This document shows, piece by piece, positions 1 to 6,129 of a DNA stretch of 30,188 nt. A program made the position numbers and the translations under genes. A model generated the notes under the pieces. That model did no database searches. It was not told the DNA's origin and saw only the letters and a list, made by a program, of their open reading frames with translations. Within the stretch, counting starts at the first letter, position 1, and each line of letters starts with the position of its first letter. The DNA is taken from the IMG/VR virus record IMGVR_UViG_3300042558_000542, positions 1 to 30,188 of that record. The stretch is one strand, 5' to 3'. The stretch is from a virus.

Positions 1-97
1 AATCAATATGCTCAATAACATTTTTATTGTTAGTATGCATGATTTTGAGAATGACTGAAATATACGAAGAGTCAGGGTTCCCCCTCCCCCCTGCACA

Positions 98-163
98 CCG
101 AATCGCATCGGGGAAACGCTTTCTGCCTACTGGGTAGGTGCGTTTATGATTCGGCGAAGCGTT
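98..163. other. GC-rich stacked hairpin with an alternative pairing
   Basis: Three nested inverted repeats stack here: CCGAATC (98-104) with GATTCGG (148-154), AAACGC (114-119) with GCGTTT (140-145), and CCTAC (126-130) with GTAGG (134-138) around a 3-nt loop. AACGCTT (115-121) can instead pair with AAGCGTT (157-163), which would break the middle stem. A C-rich run (80-91) lies just upstream. The island is much richer in GC than its surroundings. It could be a structured RNA, a cruciform or a replication/packaging site; the sequence does not decide between these. Confidence 0.45.
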
Positions 164-528
164 ATTTGTTGCGGCTGACTACTAATTTTTAAAAGTAATA
201 AAGGAAAAGTAATTCTTTCAACACATTGACCGCTTTCCCTTTCCTTTCCTTTATCCGTTCACTCATTCGCATATTCCCACTAAAAAAAATTGATACTATA
301 ATTTTGCAAATTTGTTAGATGTATTTTTTAACAGATAGTTTTTTATATCGGGTAAATTGGCTTCATTCATTTATAAAGTTTAATTGATTGCTAAAGAATT
401 TAGTATCTGTTTTTTATTAGATATTATTTAATGCCTCTCTACGATGCCATTTGATAATTTTCAATAAAACAGCTTTATTTTAGACGTTTTCGAAATATCA
501 ACATTTGTGAAAAATAGTTGGCAAAATA
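164..528. other. Noncoding AT-rich stretch
   Basis: No convincing gene is visible. The only structure worth noting is a 10-bp inverted repeat, ATAAAGGAAA (198-207) with TTTCCTTTAT (245-254), followed by no T tract. The right arm lies in a pyrimidine-rich tract with repeated CTTTCC units (232-256). Confidence 0.4.
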
Positions 529-561
529 TTTGGAATGTATATTAAATATATAGTACATTTG
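529..561 (+). promoter_or_regulatory. Bacteroidetes-type promoter upstream of the 603 gene
   Basis: TTTG at 529-532 is separated by 21 nt from TACATTTG at 554-561. This fits the Bacteroidetes vegetative promoter layout (-33 TTTG and -7 TAnnTTTG, spacer about 19-21 nt) with a full match in the -7 box. Transcription would start shortly after 565, giving a leader of roughly 35 nt before the ATG at 603. Confidence 0.6.
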
Positions 562-602
562 TATTGTTAATTTAATTCACACAAACAAAAAAACAAATCA
601 TC

Positions 603-1037
603 ATGCAAAACGAAATTTTGAACAATCAGCCGCAAACAGTTACCGAACAAAAAGTTATTATTCTTGATGGCAAATTGACAGGCAAAAAATTATCACAATT
701 ATTAGCCGCAAAAAGTCAATCTAACAAAGATTATAAAAGCAGCGAAGGTAGTATATCAAAAATGCTTAAAAATGTCGCTGAATATGGCAGCCAATACCTG
801 GTAGAATTGAATAAAAAACATAGCACTAACATTAACGCTGAATTTATCTTATCAAATGTCAATCAAGGAAAAGAAGGTATTGAGTTATTTTTGAAATTCG
901 CCACTGATAAGGATATACAACAGGCTGCAAAAAGAGGGGAAAAACTAGGTAAAAATTCACCCGTCTTTACTTTTTGGGCAGCCTTATCATTCATAGGTAG
1001 ATATTGCGAAGCAAACAAAGTTAAGCAAAGTAAATAA
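603..1037 (+). CDS. Hypothetical protein, 144 aa
   Basis: Not recognised. The product is lysine-rich, soluble and mostly helical in composition, with no membrane segment or cysteine motif. The N-terminal 25 residues look disordered (Q/N/T-rich). The middle (res. 25-60) is basic, and the C-terminal half contains a hydrophobic FTFWAALSFIGRYCEA helix near the end. The ATG follows an A-rich leader and the promoter at 529-561. It is the only gene between two long noncoding stretches, so it may be expressed separately from the early run that starts at 1777. A small DNA-binding or regulatory protein is possible, but no known fold can be assigned. Confidence 0.7.
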   Translation: MQNEILNNQPQTVTEQKVIILDGKLTGKKLSQLLAAKSQSNKDYKSSEGSISKMLKNVAEYGSQYLVELNKKHSTNINAEFILSNVNQGKEGIELFLKFATDKDIQQAAKRGEKLGKNSPVFTFWAALSFIGRYCEANKVKQSK

Positions 1038-1053
1038 ACTAACGCACGTTAGT
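1038..1053. repeat. Palindrome just after the 603 gene
   Basis: ACTAACG (1038-1044) and CGTTAGT (1047-1053) form a perfect 7-bp inverted repeat with a 2-nt centre, starting directly after the stop codon. It suits a dimeric-protein operator better than an RNA hairpin, because the loop is too short for a full stem. Confidence 0.5.
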
Positions 1054-1056
1054 AAA

Positions 1057-1101
1057 GGGGAGTCCTGATTCAATCAGCGGATGTTTGCGGCATTGCTCCC
1101 C
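1057..1101 (+). ncRNA. Candidate three-way-junction RNA fold
   Basis: An outer stem GGGGAG (1057-1062) / CTCCCC (1096-1101) encloses a hairpin CTGATT (1065-1070) / AATCAG (1072-1077) and a weaker GATG/CATT hairpin at about 1080-1094. No U tract follows at once, so it is not a standard terminator. It may be a 3'-end stabiliser of the upstream mRNA or the first domain of a longer noncoding RNA. No known riboswitch class is recognised. Confidence 0.4.
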
Positions 1102-1183
1102 ACAAAGTAGGTTCACATGGTAGTATCTGCATTTTTTGACATGGCTTTATAAATATTTTCAGTTCGAAAATTTAAAGTTTGTG

Positions 1184-1198
1184 GCTTCGGTTCGAAGC
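1184..1198. repeat. Short hairpin GCTTCG/CGAAGC
   Basis: A perfect 6-bp hairpin with loop GTT. Neither strand has a T tract after it, so a terminator is unlikely. Confidence 0.4.
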
Positions 1199-1278
1199 TT
1201 AATCAAAAAAACTACAAAGGAAAGGAGCAAATTTAACTTTGTTGCCTTGAATATTTGACAAGTTTTTTATTCGCAATA

Positions 1279-1301
1279 TTATAAGTCTTATAAACTTATA
1301 A
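1279..1301. repeat. 8-bp inverted repeat with repeated CTTATAA
   Basis: TTATAAGT (1279-1286) and ACTTATAA (1294-1301) flank a 7-nt centre that is itself CTTATAA, so this heptamer occurs twice directly (1287, 1295) and once inverted. The pattern is operator-like. The AT-only composition makes chance occurrence possible. Confidence 0.4.
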
Positions 1302-1340
1302 GAGAAAAAATAATCATGAGACATTTTTATGTCATGCGTG

Positions 1341-1416
1341 GTCGGTTTATACTATTTCATTATTCAAAGTTTATTAATTTGAACAGCGTTACCGACATAA
1401 ATTCAAAAAATAGTAT
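1341..1416 (+). ncRNA. Candidate H-type pseudoknot
   Basis: GTCGGT (1341-1346) can pair with ACCGAC (1391-1396), and ATACTATTT (1349-1357) with AAATAGTAT (1408-1416). The arms occur in the order A-B-a-b, which is the topology of an H-type pseudoknot. A further hairpin, TTCAAA (1363-1368) with TTTGAA (1378-1383), sits in the long connecting loop. This is seen only as complementarity; AT-rich sequence produces such matches by chance. Confidence 0.35.
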
Positions 1417-1515
1417 GTAAGGAGTGCAAATATAGTTATTTCGATTTATCATCTAACTTCTCCCCACACACCCGAACAGGGAAGGACTGCATTAAACAGC
1501 TCCGATAATTAAGGC

Positions 1516-1572
1516 ATGAAAGTACTTTGCTACTTCGATTTATTCATTTAGTAAAGGCGTGACTACTTTCAT
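1516..1572. repeat. 9-bp inverted repeat
   Basis: ATGAAAGTA (1516-1524) and TACTTTCAT (1564-1572) are perfect complements separated by 39 nt. They lie inside the structured noncoding stretch before the 1777 gene. Confidence 0.4.
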
Positions 1573-1604
1573 TAAGGTACAAATGTCTGCAAAAAAACAA
1601 CCAA

Positions 1605-1683
1605 TATTTAAGTAATGGCAAGGGTAAAGTTTACCCTATACCTATACTCGCCATGATGTTAAACAAATGGTATTGCTTAAATA
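1605..1683 (+). ncRNA. 12-bp stem enclosing a perfect hairpin
   Basis: TATTTAAGTAAT (1605-1616) pairs with ATTGCTTAAATA (1672-1683) over 12 positions, the single non-Watson-Crick pair being U-G. Inside lie GGGTAAA/TTTACCC (1622-1636) and ATGGC (1615-1619) with GCCAT (1650-1654). This domain ends 17 nt before the tRNA-like minihelix at 1701, and the two may belong to one transcript. Confidence 0.45.
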
Positions 1684-1700
1684 TTTTTAATACTATTCAA

Positions 1701-1749
1701 GGGAAAGGGCAAGGCGCAGGGTCTAAGGGTTCGACTCCCTACTTTCCCC
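1701..1749 (+). ncRNA. tRNA-like minihelix (acceptor stem plus T arm)
   Basis: GGGAAAG (1701-1707) pairs perfectly with CTTTCCC (1741-1747), as in a 7-bp acceptor stem. Directly before the 3' strand is a T-arm-like hairpin with loop TTCGACT (1730-1736) and GGG/CCC core. Only about 18 nt separate the acceptor 5' strand from the T arm, so D and anticodon arms are absent; it cannot decode. No CCA is encoded (CCCC follows). It may be a deleted tRNA, an RNA 3' domain, or a remnant of an attachment site in a host tRNA gene. Confidence 0.5.
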
Positions 1750-1776
1750 TATTTATTCACTCTAAATTTTAAAACT

Positions 1777-2088
1777 ATGGGACTAGGTATTTATTTATCA
1801 AACAGCAATGGGACTCATTTTGGGCAAAGTATAACCCACAATTTAAGGACAATGGCAATAAGTGCAGGCGTTTATGAATGTCTATGGAATGGTCATGGAA
1901 TGACAGCAGGACAGGTAGAAAGTATCTTGTGGGATGGTATAGTAGATATGCTAAAGCGAAAAGATTTTTATAAACAACTTGAGCCAAGCAATAAATGGGG
2001 AACTTATGAAGACTTCCTTACATTTATAAAAGAACTTCACTTGGAATGTGCAATTAACCCAGATTCCATAATAATCGTATCTAAATAA
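1777..2088 (+). CDS. Conserved phage protein of unknown function, 103 aa
   Basis: The sequence resembles a widespread family of small phage proteins of unknown role, recognised by an N-terminal THNL..MA..AG.YE.LW motif (res. 20-37) and a C-terminal PSN.WG.YE.F segment (res. 69-80) followed by a C.NPD..I.VS ending. It is soluble and slightly acidic, without cysteine clusters or signal peptide. The ATG at 1777 follows an A-rich leader 28 nt after the tRNA-like minihelix. It opens the run of small plus-strand genes typical of a phage early region. Function cannot be inferred beyond that. The family assignment is from memory of the motif pattern. Confidence 0.75.
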   Translation: MGLGIYLSNSNGTHFGQSITHNLRTMAISAGVYECLWNGHGMTAGQVESILWDGIVDMLKRKDFYKQLEPSNKWGTYEDFLTFIKELHLECAINPDSIIIVSK

Positions 2089-2120
2089 GTAAACCAAATA
2101 TTCACTAAAACAAAACAAAC

Positions 2121-2285
2121 ATGAAACGCAAACTAGTAATTAAGGAAATCGCATGGGTATTATTTGTAATTATTGCAGGGCTGTATGTGGCAGGAATGCT
2201 ATCTTCTTGCACTAGATACTACACACCACATCAGGCAGCAAGCACAGGAGGTAAAACTTGCAGCAAATGGAATTCAATTCGTTAA
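2121..2285 (+). CDS. Small predicted lipoprotein, 54 aa
   Basis: A basic N-terminus (MKRKLVIKE), a hydrophobic stretch (res. 11-27) and a lipobox LSSC with cysteine 30 suggest a lipoprotein with a short mature part of 25 residues rich in Tyr, Ser and Thr. The ATG follows the recurrent leader (TTCACTAAAACAAAACAAAC). It is followed by a membrane microprotein (2305) and a second lipoprotein (2503), so three consecutive genes are directed to the cell envelope. Possible roles are superinfection exclusion or envelope modification; this is inference only. Confidence 0.65.
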   Translation: MKRKLVIKEIAWVLFVIIAGLYVAGMLSSCTRYYTPHQAASTGGKTCSKWNSIR

Positions 2286-2304
2286 TTAAATAAACTAAAC
2301 CAAA

Positions 2305-2484
2305 GTGAAAAAATATATTCTATTATCATATTGTATAATTATGTTTATGCTAACAACATCACTACTAATTGTTCTTTATCCTTATGTAAAGGACAACATA
2401 CAGAAGTTTCTGTATTGCTACTTAGTATGTGCAGGATACTTAGCCTGTTTTCTATCTTACAAATCATATAAAACTAATTATTAA
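2305..2484 (+). CDS. Two-TM membrane microprotein, 59 aa, GTG start
   Basis: Two hydrophobic segments (about res. 4-25 and 37-52) are joined by a short polar YPYVKDNIQK linker. The GTG at 2305 is chosen because it follows AACTAAACCAAA, the usual leader type, and begins a VKKYI... basic start typical of membrane proteins. The next in-frame ATG (2341) would remove most of the first segment. It lies between two predicted lipoprotein genes. No family is recognised. Confidence 0.6.
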   Translation: MKKYILLSYCIIMFMLTTSLLIVLYPYVKDNIQKFLYCYLVCAGYLACFLSYKSYKTNY

Positions 2485-2502
2485 TCAATCAAACTAAACA
2501 CA

Positions 2503-2673
2503 ATGAAAAAGTTATTATTTATTATCATCATCGGACTATTTATGTCAAGCTGTTCAACTTATATAAATGTAGGTGAAGGTGGCAGGTGTAAGGTTCCAGC
2601 CCCTCGAAAGTTTGAACGCACAAAAGTATTCCCAAGTCGTTCGCATCCAATGTATAGAATGGGGGTGCACTAA
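2503..2673 (+). CDS. Small predicted lipoprotein, 56 aa
   Basis: MKKLLFIIIIGLFMSSC is a clear type II signal peptide with lipobox MSSC (Cys17). The mature part is about 40 residues, basic, with a GEGGRCKVPAP segment. The ATG follows AATCAAACTAAACACA. A strong terminator (2698-2730) comes right after the stop, so this gene ends a small transcription unit of envelope proteins. No known family recognised. Confidence 0.7.
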   Translation: MKKLLFIIIIGLFMSSCSTYINVGEGGRCKVPAPRKFERTKVFPSRSHPMYRMGVH

Positions 2674-2697
2674 GTGATGTTTGTTTTGTGTGTGAAT

Positions 2698-2730
2698 AGC
2701 AGGTAACAGGTAATGCTGACCTGCTTTTTT
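2698..2730 (+). terminator. Rho-independent terminator
   Basis: AGCAGGT (2698-2704) pairs with ACCTGCT (2719-2725) and is followed by a run of T to 2730. The next gene starts 64 nt later on the same strand with no clear promoter in between. Confidence 0.8.
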
Positions 2731-2794
2731 ACTTTACACAACTAGACAAAACTATTTTACAAAAATTAAAATTAGTAAACCTAAAACTTTACAA

Positions 2795-3031
2795 ATGGTA
2801 CAGATACCTTGCACAAGATGTGGCAGAAATATGCCCGAACTACGCCTGACTAAATGCGGATATAGTACTTGTATGTCCTGCTCAAACACTCAACCTGTTG
2901 GCTGCATACCTGTAACTAATCACAAGACAGGTAACACTATTCAAGTAGTACCGCTTGATACAGCAAACAGAATTAACCGCCTGGCTCAACGCAAAGGCTA
3001 TGGCGTAATGTCAGGAATGAAACATAATTAA
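2795..3031 (+). CDS. Zinc-ribbon phage protein, 78 aa
   Basis: A Cys4 zinc ribbon is formed by C6/C9 (CTRC) and C26/C29 (CMSC), with the PEL...GYSTC.SCS pattern seen in small zinc-ribbon proteins of many phages. The C-terminal half (res. 38-78) is basic, with VTNHKTGNTIQVV and a helix rich in R/N/Q. It likely binds nucleic acid or a host protein; the exact role is unknown. The ATG follows CCTAAAACTTTACAA. It is the first gene after the terminator at 2698-2730. Confidence 0.75.
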   Translation: MVQIPCTRCGRNMPELRLTKCGYSTCMSCSNTQPVGCIPVTNHKTGNTIQVVPLDTANRINRLAQRKGYGVMSGMKHN

Positions 3032-3053
3032 TCACTCTAAAAACAAAACAACA

Positions 3054-3197
3054 TTGAGACAAATTAAAAAGCATTTCGATACGCAGAGACAAGCGGAGAA
3101 CTATTTGAATATACTCTACGGAGTGTACGACTATGTTAAACTAATCCGCTTTCCAATGCTAACTGAATCAGGTACTTATATATTTGAAGTTCACTAA
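3054..3197 (+). CDS. Small phage protein, 47 aa, TTG start
   Basis: The reading frame opens with TTG at 3054 exactly 3' of the usual leader (AATCACTCTAAAAACAAAACAACA), at the spacing where other genes have ATG. The product has a KKHFDTQRQAENYLNILYGVYD helix region and ends in a YIFEVH strand, a pattern I have seen in small conserved phage proteins. No ATG occurs until codon 35, which would leave only 13 residues. The coding frame plus leader make the TTG start the best reading. Function unknown. Confidence 0.6.
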   Translation: MRQIKKHFDTQRQAENYLNILYGVYDYVKLIRFPMLTESGTYIFEVH

Positions 3198-3222
3198 TTA
3201 GTAAACCAATAAACAAAACAAC

Positions 3223-3654
3223 ATGAGTACAATCAATCTGCTATGCAAGTTCGTGTCTCAGAGACCTGGACTTGACTTCCACAATTACGGAGACTGGAAA
3301 GCATACAACTCCGAAAGGCGTGAGATAACTAAGGACATGGGAGACTTCCATGAACTCCTCAACCATGCACGTCTAAGAGTAAACAACCTTGATGACAAGA
3401 TAAAGGCATACCTTGAAAGGTCATCAGGCAGGCTGTCAATAAATGAGGATGGGCAGCTGCAATACATCACAGGACAATACTTCCCTACTGAATACAGACC
3501 AGCAGCAGCAAGAGTAGTCGCTGATATTATATGGGCAGACTACAGAGACGAAAAGTATACTGACGGGCGTAACGTGTACGAAACAGGACATGACATACGT
3601 AAAGCCCTCAGGTCATACTTCAGTAGAAGAATTATGAAATACTATTTTAATTAA
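3223..3654 (+). CDS. Conserved phage protein of unknown function, 143 aa
   Basis: The N-terminus reads CKFVSQRPGLDFHNYGD (res. 8-24) followed by SERREITKD (res. 30-38), a signature of a widespread uncharacterised phage family. The rest is helical and rich in R and Y; no catalytic motif stands out. The gene has the standard leader (ACCAATAAACAAAACAAC) and is 9 nt upstream of the 3664 membrane gene, so the two are probably co-translated. The size matches what I recall for the family; function unknown. Confidence 0.75.
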   Translation: MSTINLLCKFVSQRPGLDFHNYGDWKAYNSERREITKDMGDFHELLNHARLRVNNLDDKIKAYLERSSGRLSINEDGQLQYITGQYFPTEYRPAAARVVADIIWADYRDEKYTDGRNVYETGHDIRKALRSYFSRRIMKYYFN

Positions 3655-3663
3655 TATACTACA

Positions 3664-3870
3664 ATGCAATACGTATTCCTTATCTTAGCAATAGTATTAT
3701 TCCGATATGCTGATGAGCAACCTAACTGCATAATAGGTGGGGTGTTATGCCTAGCCTTTTCTGTATGGATGTTTGCAATTCCGCATAAAGAAAATAAACA
3801 CAAACGTAAACGTAGGGTAGTCAGCAACCTGCCAAAAGCTGACAGTCTTAAGCACTGTTCTAAGGTCTAA
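3664..3870 (+). CDS. Small membrane protein, 68 aa
   Basis: Two hydrophobic segments (about res. 1-13 and 22-41) are separated by a short acidic, polar loop. The C-terminal third is strongly basic (KENKHKRKRR) and probably cytoplasmic. It starts 9 nt after the preceding stop. Not recognised; an inner-membrane microprotein of the early region. Confidence 0.6.
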   Translation: MQYVFLILAIVLFRYADEQPNCIIGGVLCLAFSVWMFAIPHKENKHKRKRRVVSNLPKADSLKHCSKV

Positions 3871-3913
3871 AGAACGTGGCACAAACATTCACAAACATTT
3901 AAAAACAAAAAAA

Positions 3914-4303
3914 ATGAATCAGACAACTATCTCCAACGACTTACTGAAAGCTATTTATGACAATGGCAACGATGCAGTAAAAGACTACGTACTTTCTGTG
4001 GCTCCCGACTTACTAGCTACATCAATTGATGGCTTCGTGCTTAACATTGACTCGGATTCACTCTCAACATTTGTTGAAACGCTTGATGTATCCGAATACA
4101 ATGATACCCAACTAATCGAGGTAATAAACAACACTGCATCTGGTGCCGAAGCAGGACATGGCTTCTATCTTCACAGACAAGGGGACAGCGTACAATGGTA
4201 CACTGCACCTACTAAAAAGGGTAAGGCTGTTCGCCTCGTGCCTGTATTTGCAGGTACTGACGCAGAACAACACCTGGTTGACCTCGGATACACAAAGCTC
4301 TAA
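3914..4303 (+). CDS. Hypothetical acidic protein, 129 aa
   Basis: An acidic soluble protein. The N-terminal half is helical with repeated D/E/N (res. 1-75). The C-terminal half has GHGFYLHRQGDSVQWY and a short KKGKAVRLV basic strand, suggesting a small alpha/beta domain. No family is recognised. The ATG follows an A-rich leader (AAAAACAAAAAA). The gene is closed by a terminator at 4317-4345, so transcription may stop here unless antitermination operates. Confidence 0.7.
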   Translation: MNQTTISNDLLKAIYDNGNDAVKDYVLSVAPDLLATSIDGFVLNIDSDSLSTFVETLDVSEYNDTQLIEVINNTASGAEAGHGFYLHRQGDSVQWYTAPTKKGKAVRLVPVFAGTDAEQHLVDLGYTKL

Positions 4304-4316
4304 TATCTTACCAATC

Positions 4317-4345
4317 AGCAGGGTAGTACATCTGCCCTGCTTTTT
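4317..4345 (+). terminator. Rho-independent terminator fused to the next leader
   Basis: AGCAGGG (4317-4323) pairs with CCCTGCT (4335-4341), followed by T to 4345. The T tract runs straight into the leader TTATTCACTTAAAAC of the 4368 gene, leaving no room for a separate promoter. Confidence 0.8.
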
Positions 4346-4367
4346 ATTCACTTAAAACAAAAATAAC

Positions 4368-4538
4368 ATGGATAAGAATAAACAGCAAGATATGCACGGC
4401 GCAATTATGAAAGCAAATGACAATATACGGTGGGAGATTGAACAAAAGATTGAACTGATAAAAATATACTTGTCTGAAGCTGGATATAGTGATGAAGATA
4501 TAAACGAATATCTAGACAATACAACATTCCATTATTAA
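4368..4538 (+). CDS. Hypothetical acidic microprotein, 56 aa
   Basis: A short, highly charged helical protein with a predicted coiled region (IRWEIEQKIELIKIYL) and an acidic C-terminus (DEDINEYLDN). The ATG at 4368 follows the recurrent leader CACTTAAAACAAAAATAAC and the stop is 19 nt before the 4558 ATG, which has the same leader. The matching leaders at both ends support this as a real gene. Function unknown. Confidence 0.6.
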   Translation: MDKNKQQDMHGAIMKANDNIRWEIEQKIELIKIYLSEAGYSDEDINEYLDNTTFHY

Positions 4539-4557
4539 TCACTTAAAACAAAAACAA

Positions 4558-6105
4558 ATGTTCACGTACAACACAAAAGACAGAATGCGTAAAGCAAATT
4601 GTTACTACTCAGTAGAACTCGAAGGCATGGAAAACGTGCACCTGAGGGGTGCTATGTTCGGCTACTACAAATCAGGTAGCGATAAAGAAAGAGATGAAAA
4701 TGATAGGTGGCCCGATGATGGTCTTATGCTAATGAAGCCTGGTAAACTGCTAAAGAAAATGGCTGAAGCAATAGAATCTGATGTAACCGACCTTGATATA
4801 GAAAATGCTGTCAATCGCCTAAAGAACATCATCTCTATCCACGGAGACGAGCATGGTGAAGGTGGCGAATTACCTATGCTATGTATAGTAAAAGGCGAAC
4901 TGATAGGTGCTTACTATCTGGAAGATAACTACCTCGAAGGAATAGGCAATCTCGGAAGTAGTTGTATGCGGTATGAAAGCTGCCTTCCTGCATTTAGAAT
5001 ATACGAGGACAATCAAGATGCTATATCAATGCTGGTACTCAAATCACACACAAACAAAGTAATTGCAAGGGCTTTACTATGGAAGCTCAATGCAGAGTAC
5101 TACATGGATACTGTTTACAGCATCAAGGACAACTACAGAGATATGCTTATTGACTATGCAAAGCGTCATGATTTCTTCTACAAGTCATATCAGTCGTGCC
5201 ATCACAATGTATTTGACAGGAAGGGGGATGAGCATATAACACCTTTCATCATCAGCGTACCCATCAACTTCGACACATCGTGGAAAGTGCCATACATGGA
5301 TACTATGTTCTTTGCTGTCAAGCGTGATGACCAATGGTATGCTACTAATTGTGCAGTTGAATCCGATACAGAAATATACAGAATGAGAAGTACTGGAGGT
5401 AGGGCTGAGACAAGATGGTACCCTGCTGAAAACTATCTGCTACACATGGAGGTATCATTCTCGCTTCTGCATAAAACATTCGTTTCTGATGCGGCTAAGA
5501 AGTGGATAGATGATAACGACATAAGAGATATACCTAACAGCGTTATGAAGGATGTCATTAAGGATGATGAAAGCGGTAACTATGACTACAAGAGATACTT
5601 CTTATTTGAAGAAGAAGATGAGGAGGAAGAAGATGAGAACAGGGTTTACTGCGAATACATAGGAGAGTACAGAGACTATGACGACTGCACTTACATAGAC
5701 AGAGGTGAGAGAAGAGATGAGTATGTGCTTAATGAAGATGTTGTTGAAGTACGTGGATACTGTTGGTGGACAGGAGATTCAGATATTGTATGGGTTGATT
5801 CTGAAGGAGAATACTACCACGTAGATGACACGTTCTACTGCGAGTATAATCAAGAACATTACCACATTGACGATGCAGTATATGTAAAAGACTATGGGGA
5901 TGTACGTAAATATGACGTAGAAGAAGTAGCTGTTAGTATTGATGGCACATGGTATAATAAAGACAACTGCGTTCAATGTGCAATCAGCGGTGTATGGATG
6001 CAAGATGGGGATGAACAAGAGCTTCCAGATGGCAGATTAGTAACGCAGGATGAGTACGACAAGTTTATGGAAGAGAATCAAGAAGAAGAAGAAGAGAGAC
6101 CTTAA
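4558..6105 (+). CDS. Large conserved phage protein with acidic repeat tail, 515 aa
   Basis: The N-terminal 230 residues carry a pattern seen in uncharacterised phage proteins: a LGSSCMRYESC motif (res. 132-142), an IARALLWK motif (169-176) and a YMDTVYS motif (182-188). After a middle region comes a strongly acidic tract (about res. 351-362), then about 125 residues of degenerate repeats of the form (G/E)-(E/T/H)-(Y/W)-x3-D-(D/N), at about 369, 417, 432 and 462, rich in Tyr, Cys and Asp. The tail ends in another poly-Glu run. No enzyme motif was identified. It is the largest gene of the first half of the early region, sits next to the peptidase gene and shares the standard leader. It might be a metal-binding or host-interaction protein; the role is unknown. 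Confidence 0.75.
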   Translation: MFTYNTKDRMRKANCYYSVELEGMENVHLRGAMFGYYKSGSDKERDENDRWPDDGLMLMKPGKLLKKMAEAIESDVTDLDIENAVNRLKNIISIHGDEHGEGGELPMLCIVKGELIGAYYLEDNYLEGIGNLGSSCMRYESCLPAFRIYEDNQDAISMLVLKSHTNKVIARALLWKLNAEYYMDTVYSIKDNYRDMLIDYAKRHDFFYKSYQSCHHNVFDRKGDEHITPFIISVPINFDTSWKVPYMDTMFFAVKRDDQWYATNCAVESDTEIYRMRSTGGRAETRWYPAENYLLHMEVSFSLLHKTFVSDAAKKWIDDNDIRDIPNSVMKDVIKDDESGNYDYKRYFLFEEEDEEEEDENRVYCEYIGEYRDYDDCTYIDRGERRDEYVLNEDVVEVRGYCWWTGDSDIVWVDSEGEYYHVDDTFYCEYNQEHYHIDDAVYVKDYGDVRKYDVEEVAVSIDGTWYNKDNCVQCAISGVWMQDGDEQELPDGRLVTQDEYDKFMEENQEEEEERP

Positions 6106-6129
6106 TCATTAACAATTAAAACAAACAAC

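Noticed and set aside
39-137. 32-aa plus-strand frame in the first 140 bases
   Set aside because: It runs through the GC-rich stacked hairpin, has no A-rich leader and resembles no known protein; the RNA/DNA structure explains the sequence better.
1427-1434. CAAATATA as a minus-strand -7 box (TATATTTG)
   Set aside because: No -33 TTTG is found at 19-21 nt and no minus-strand gene follows.
1701-1749. tmRNA
   Set aside because: The acceptor 5' strand is only 18 nt from the T arm, and no tag reading frame or 5' tmRNA signature is present.
5779-6018. 79-aa minus-strand frame inside the 515-aa gene
   Set aside because: A shadow of the acidic repeat tail; hydrophobic only because it is antisense to Asp/Tyr-rich codons.
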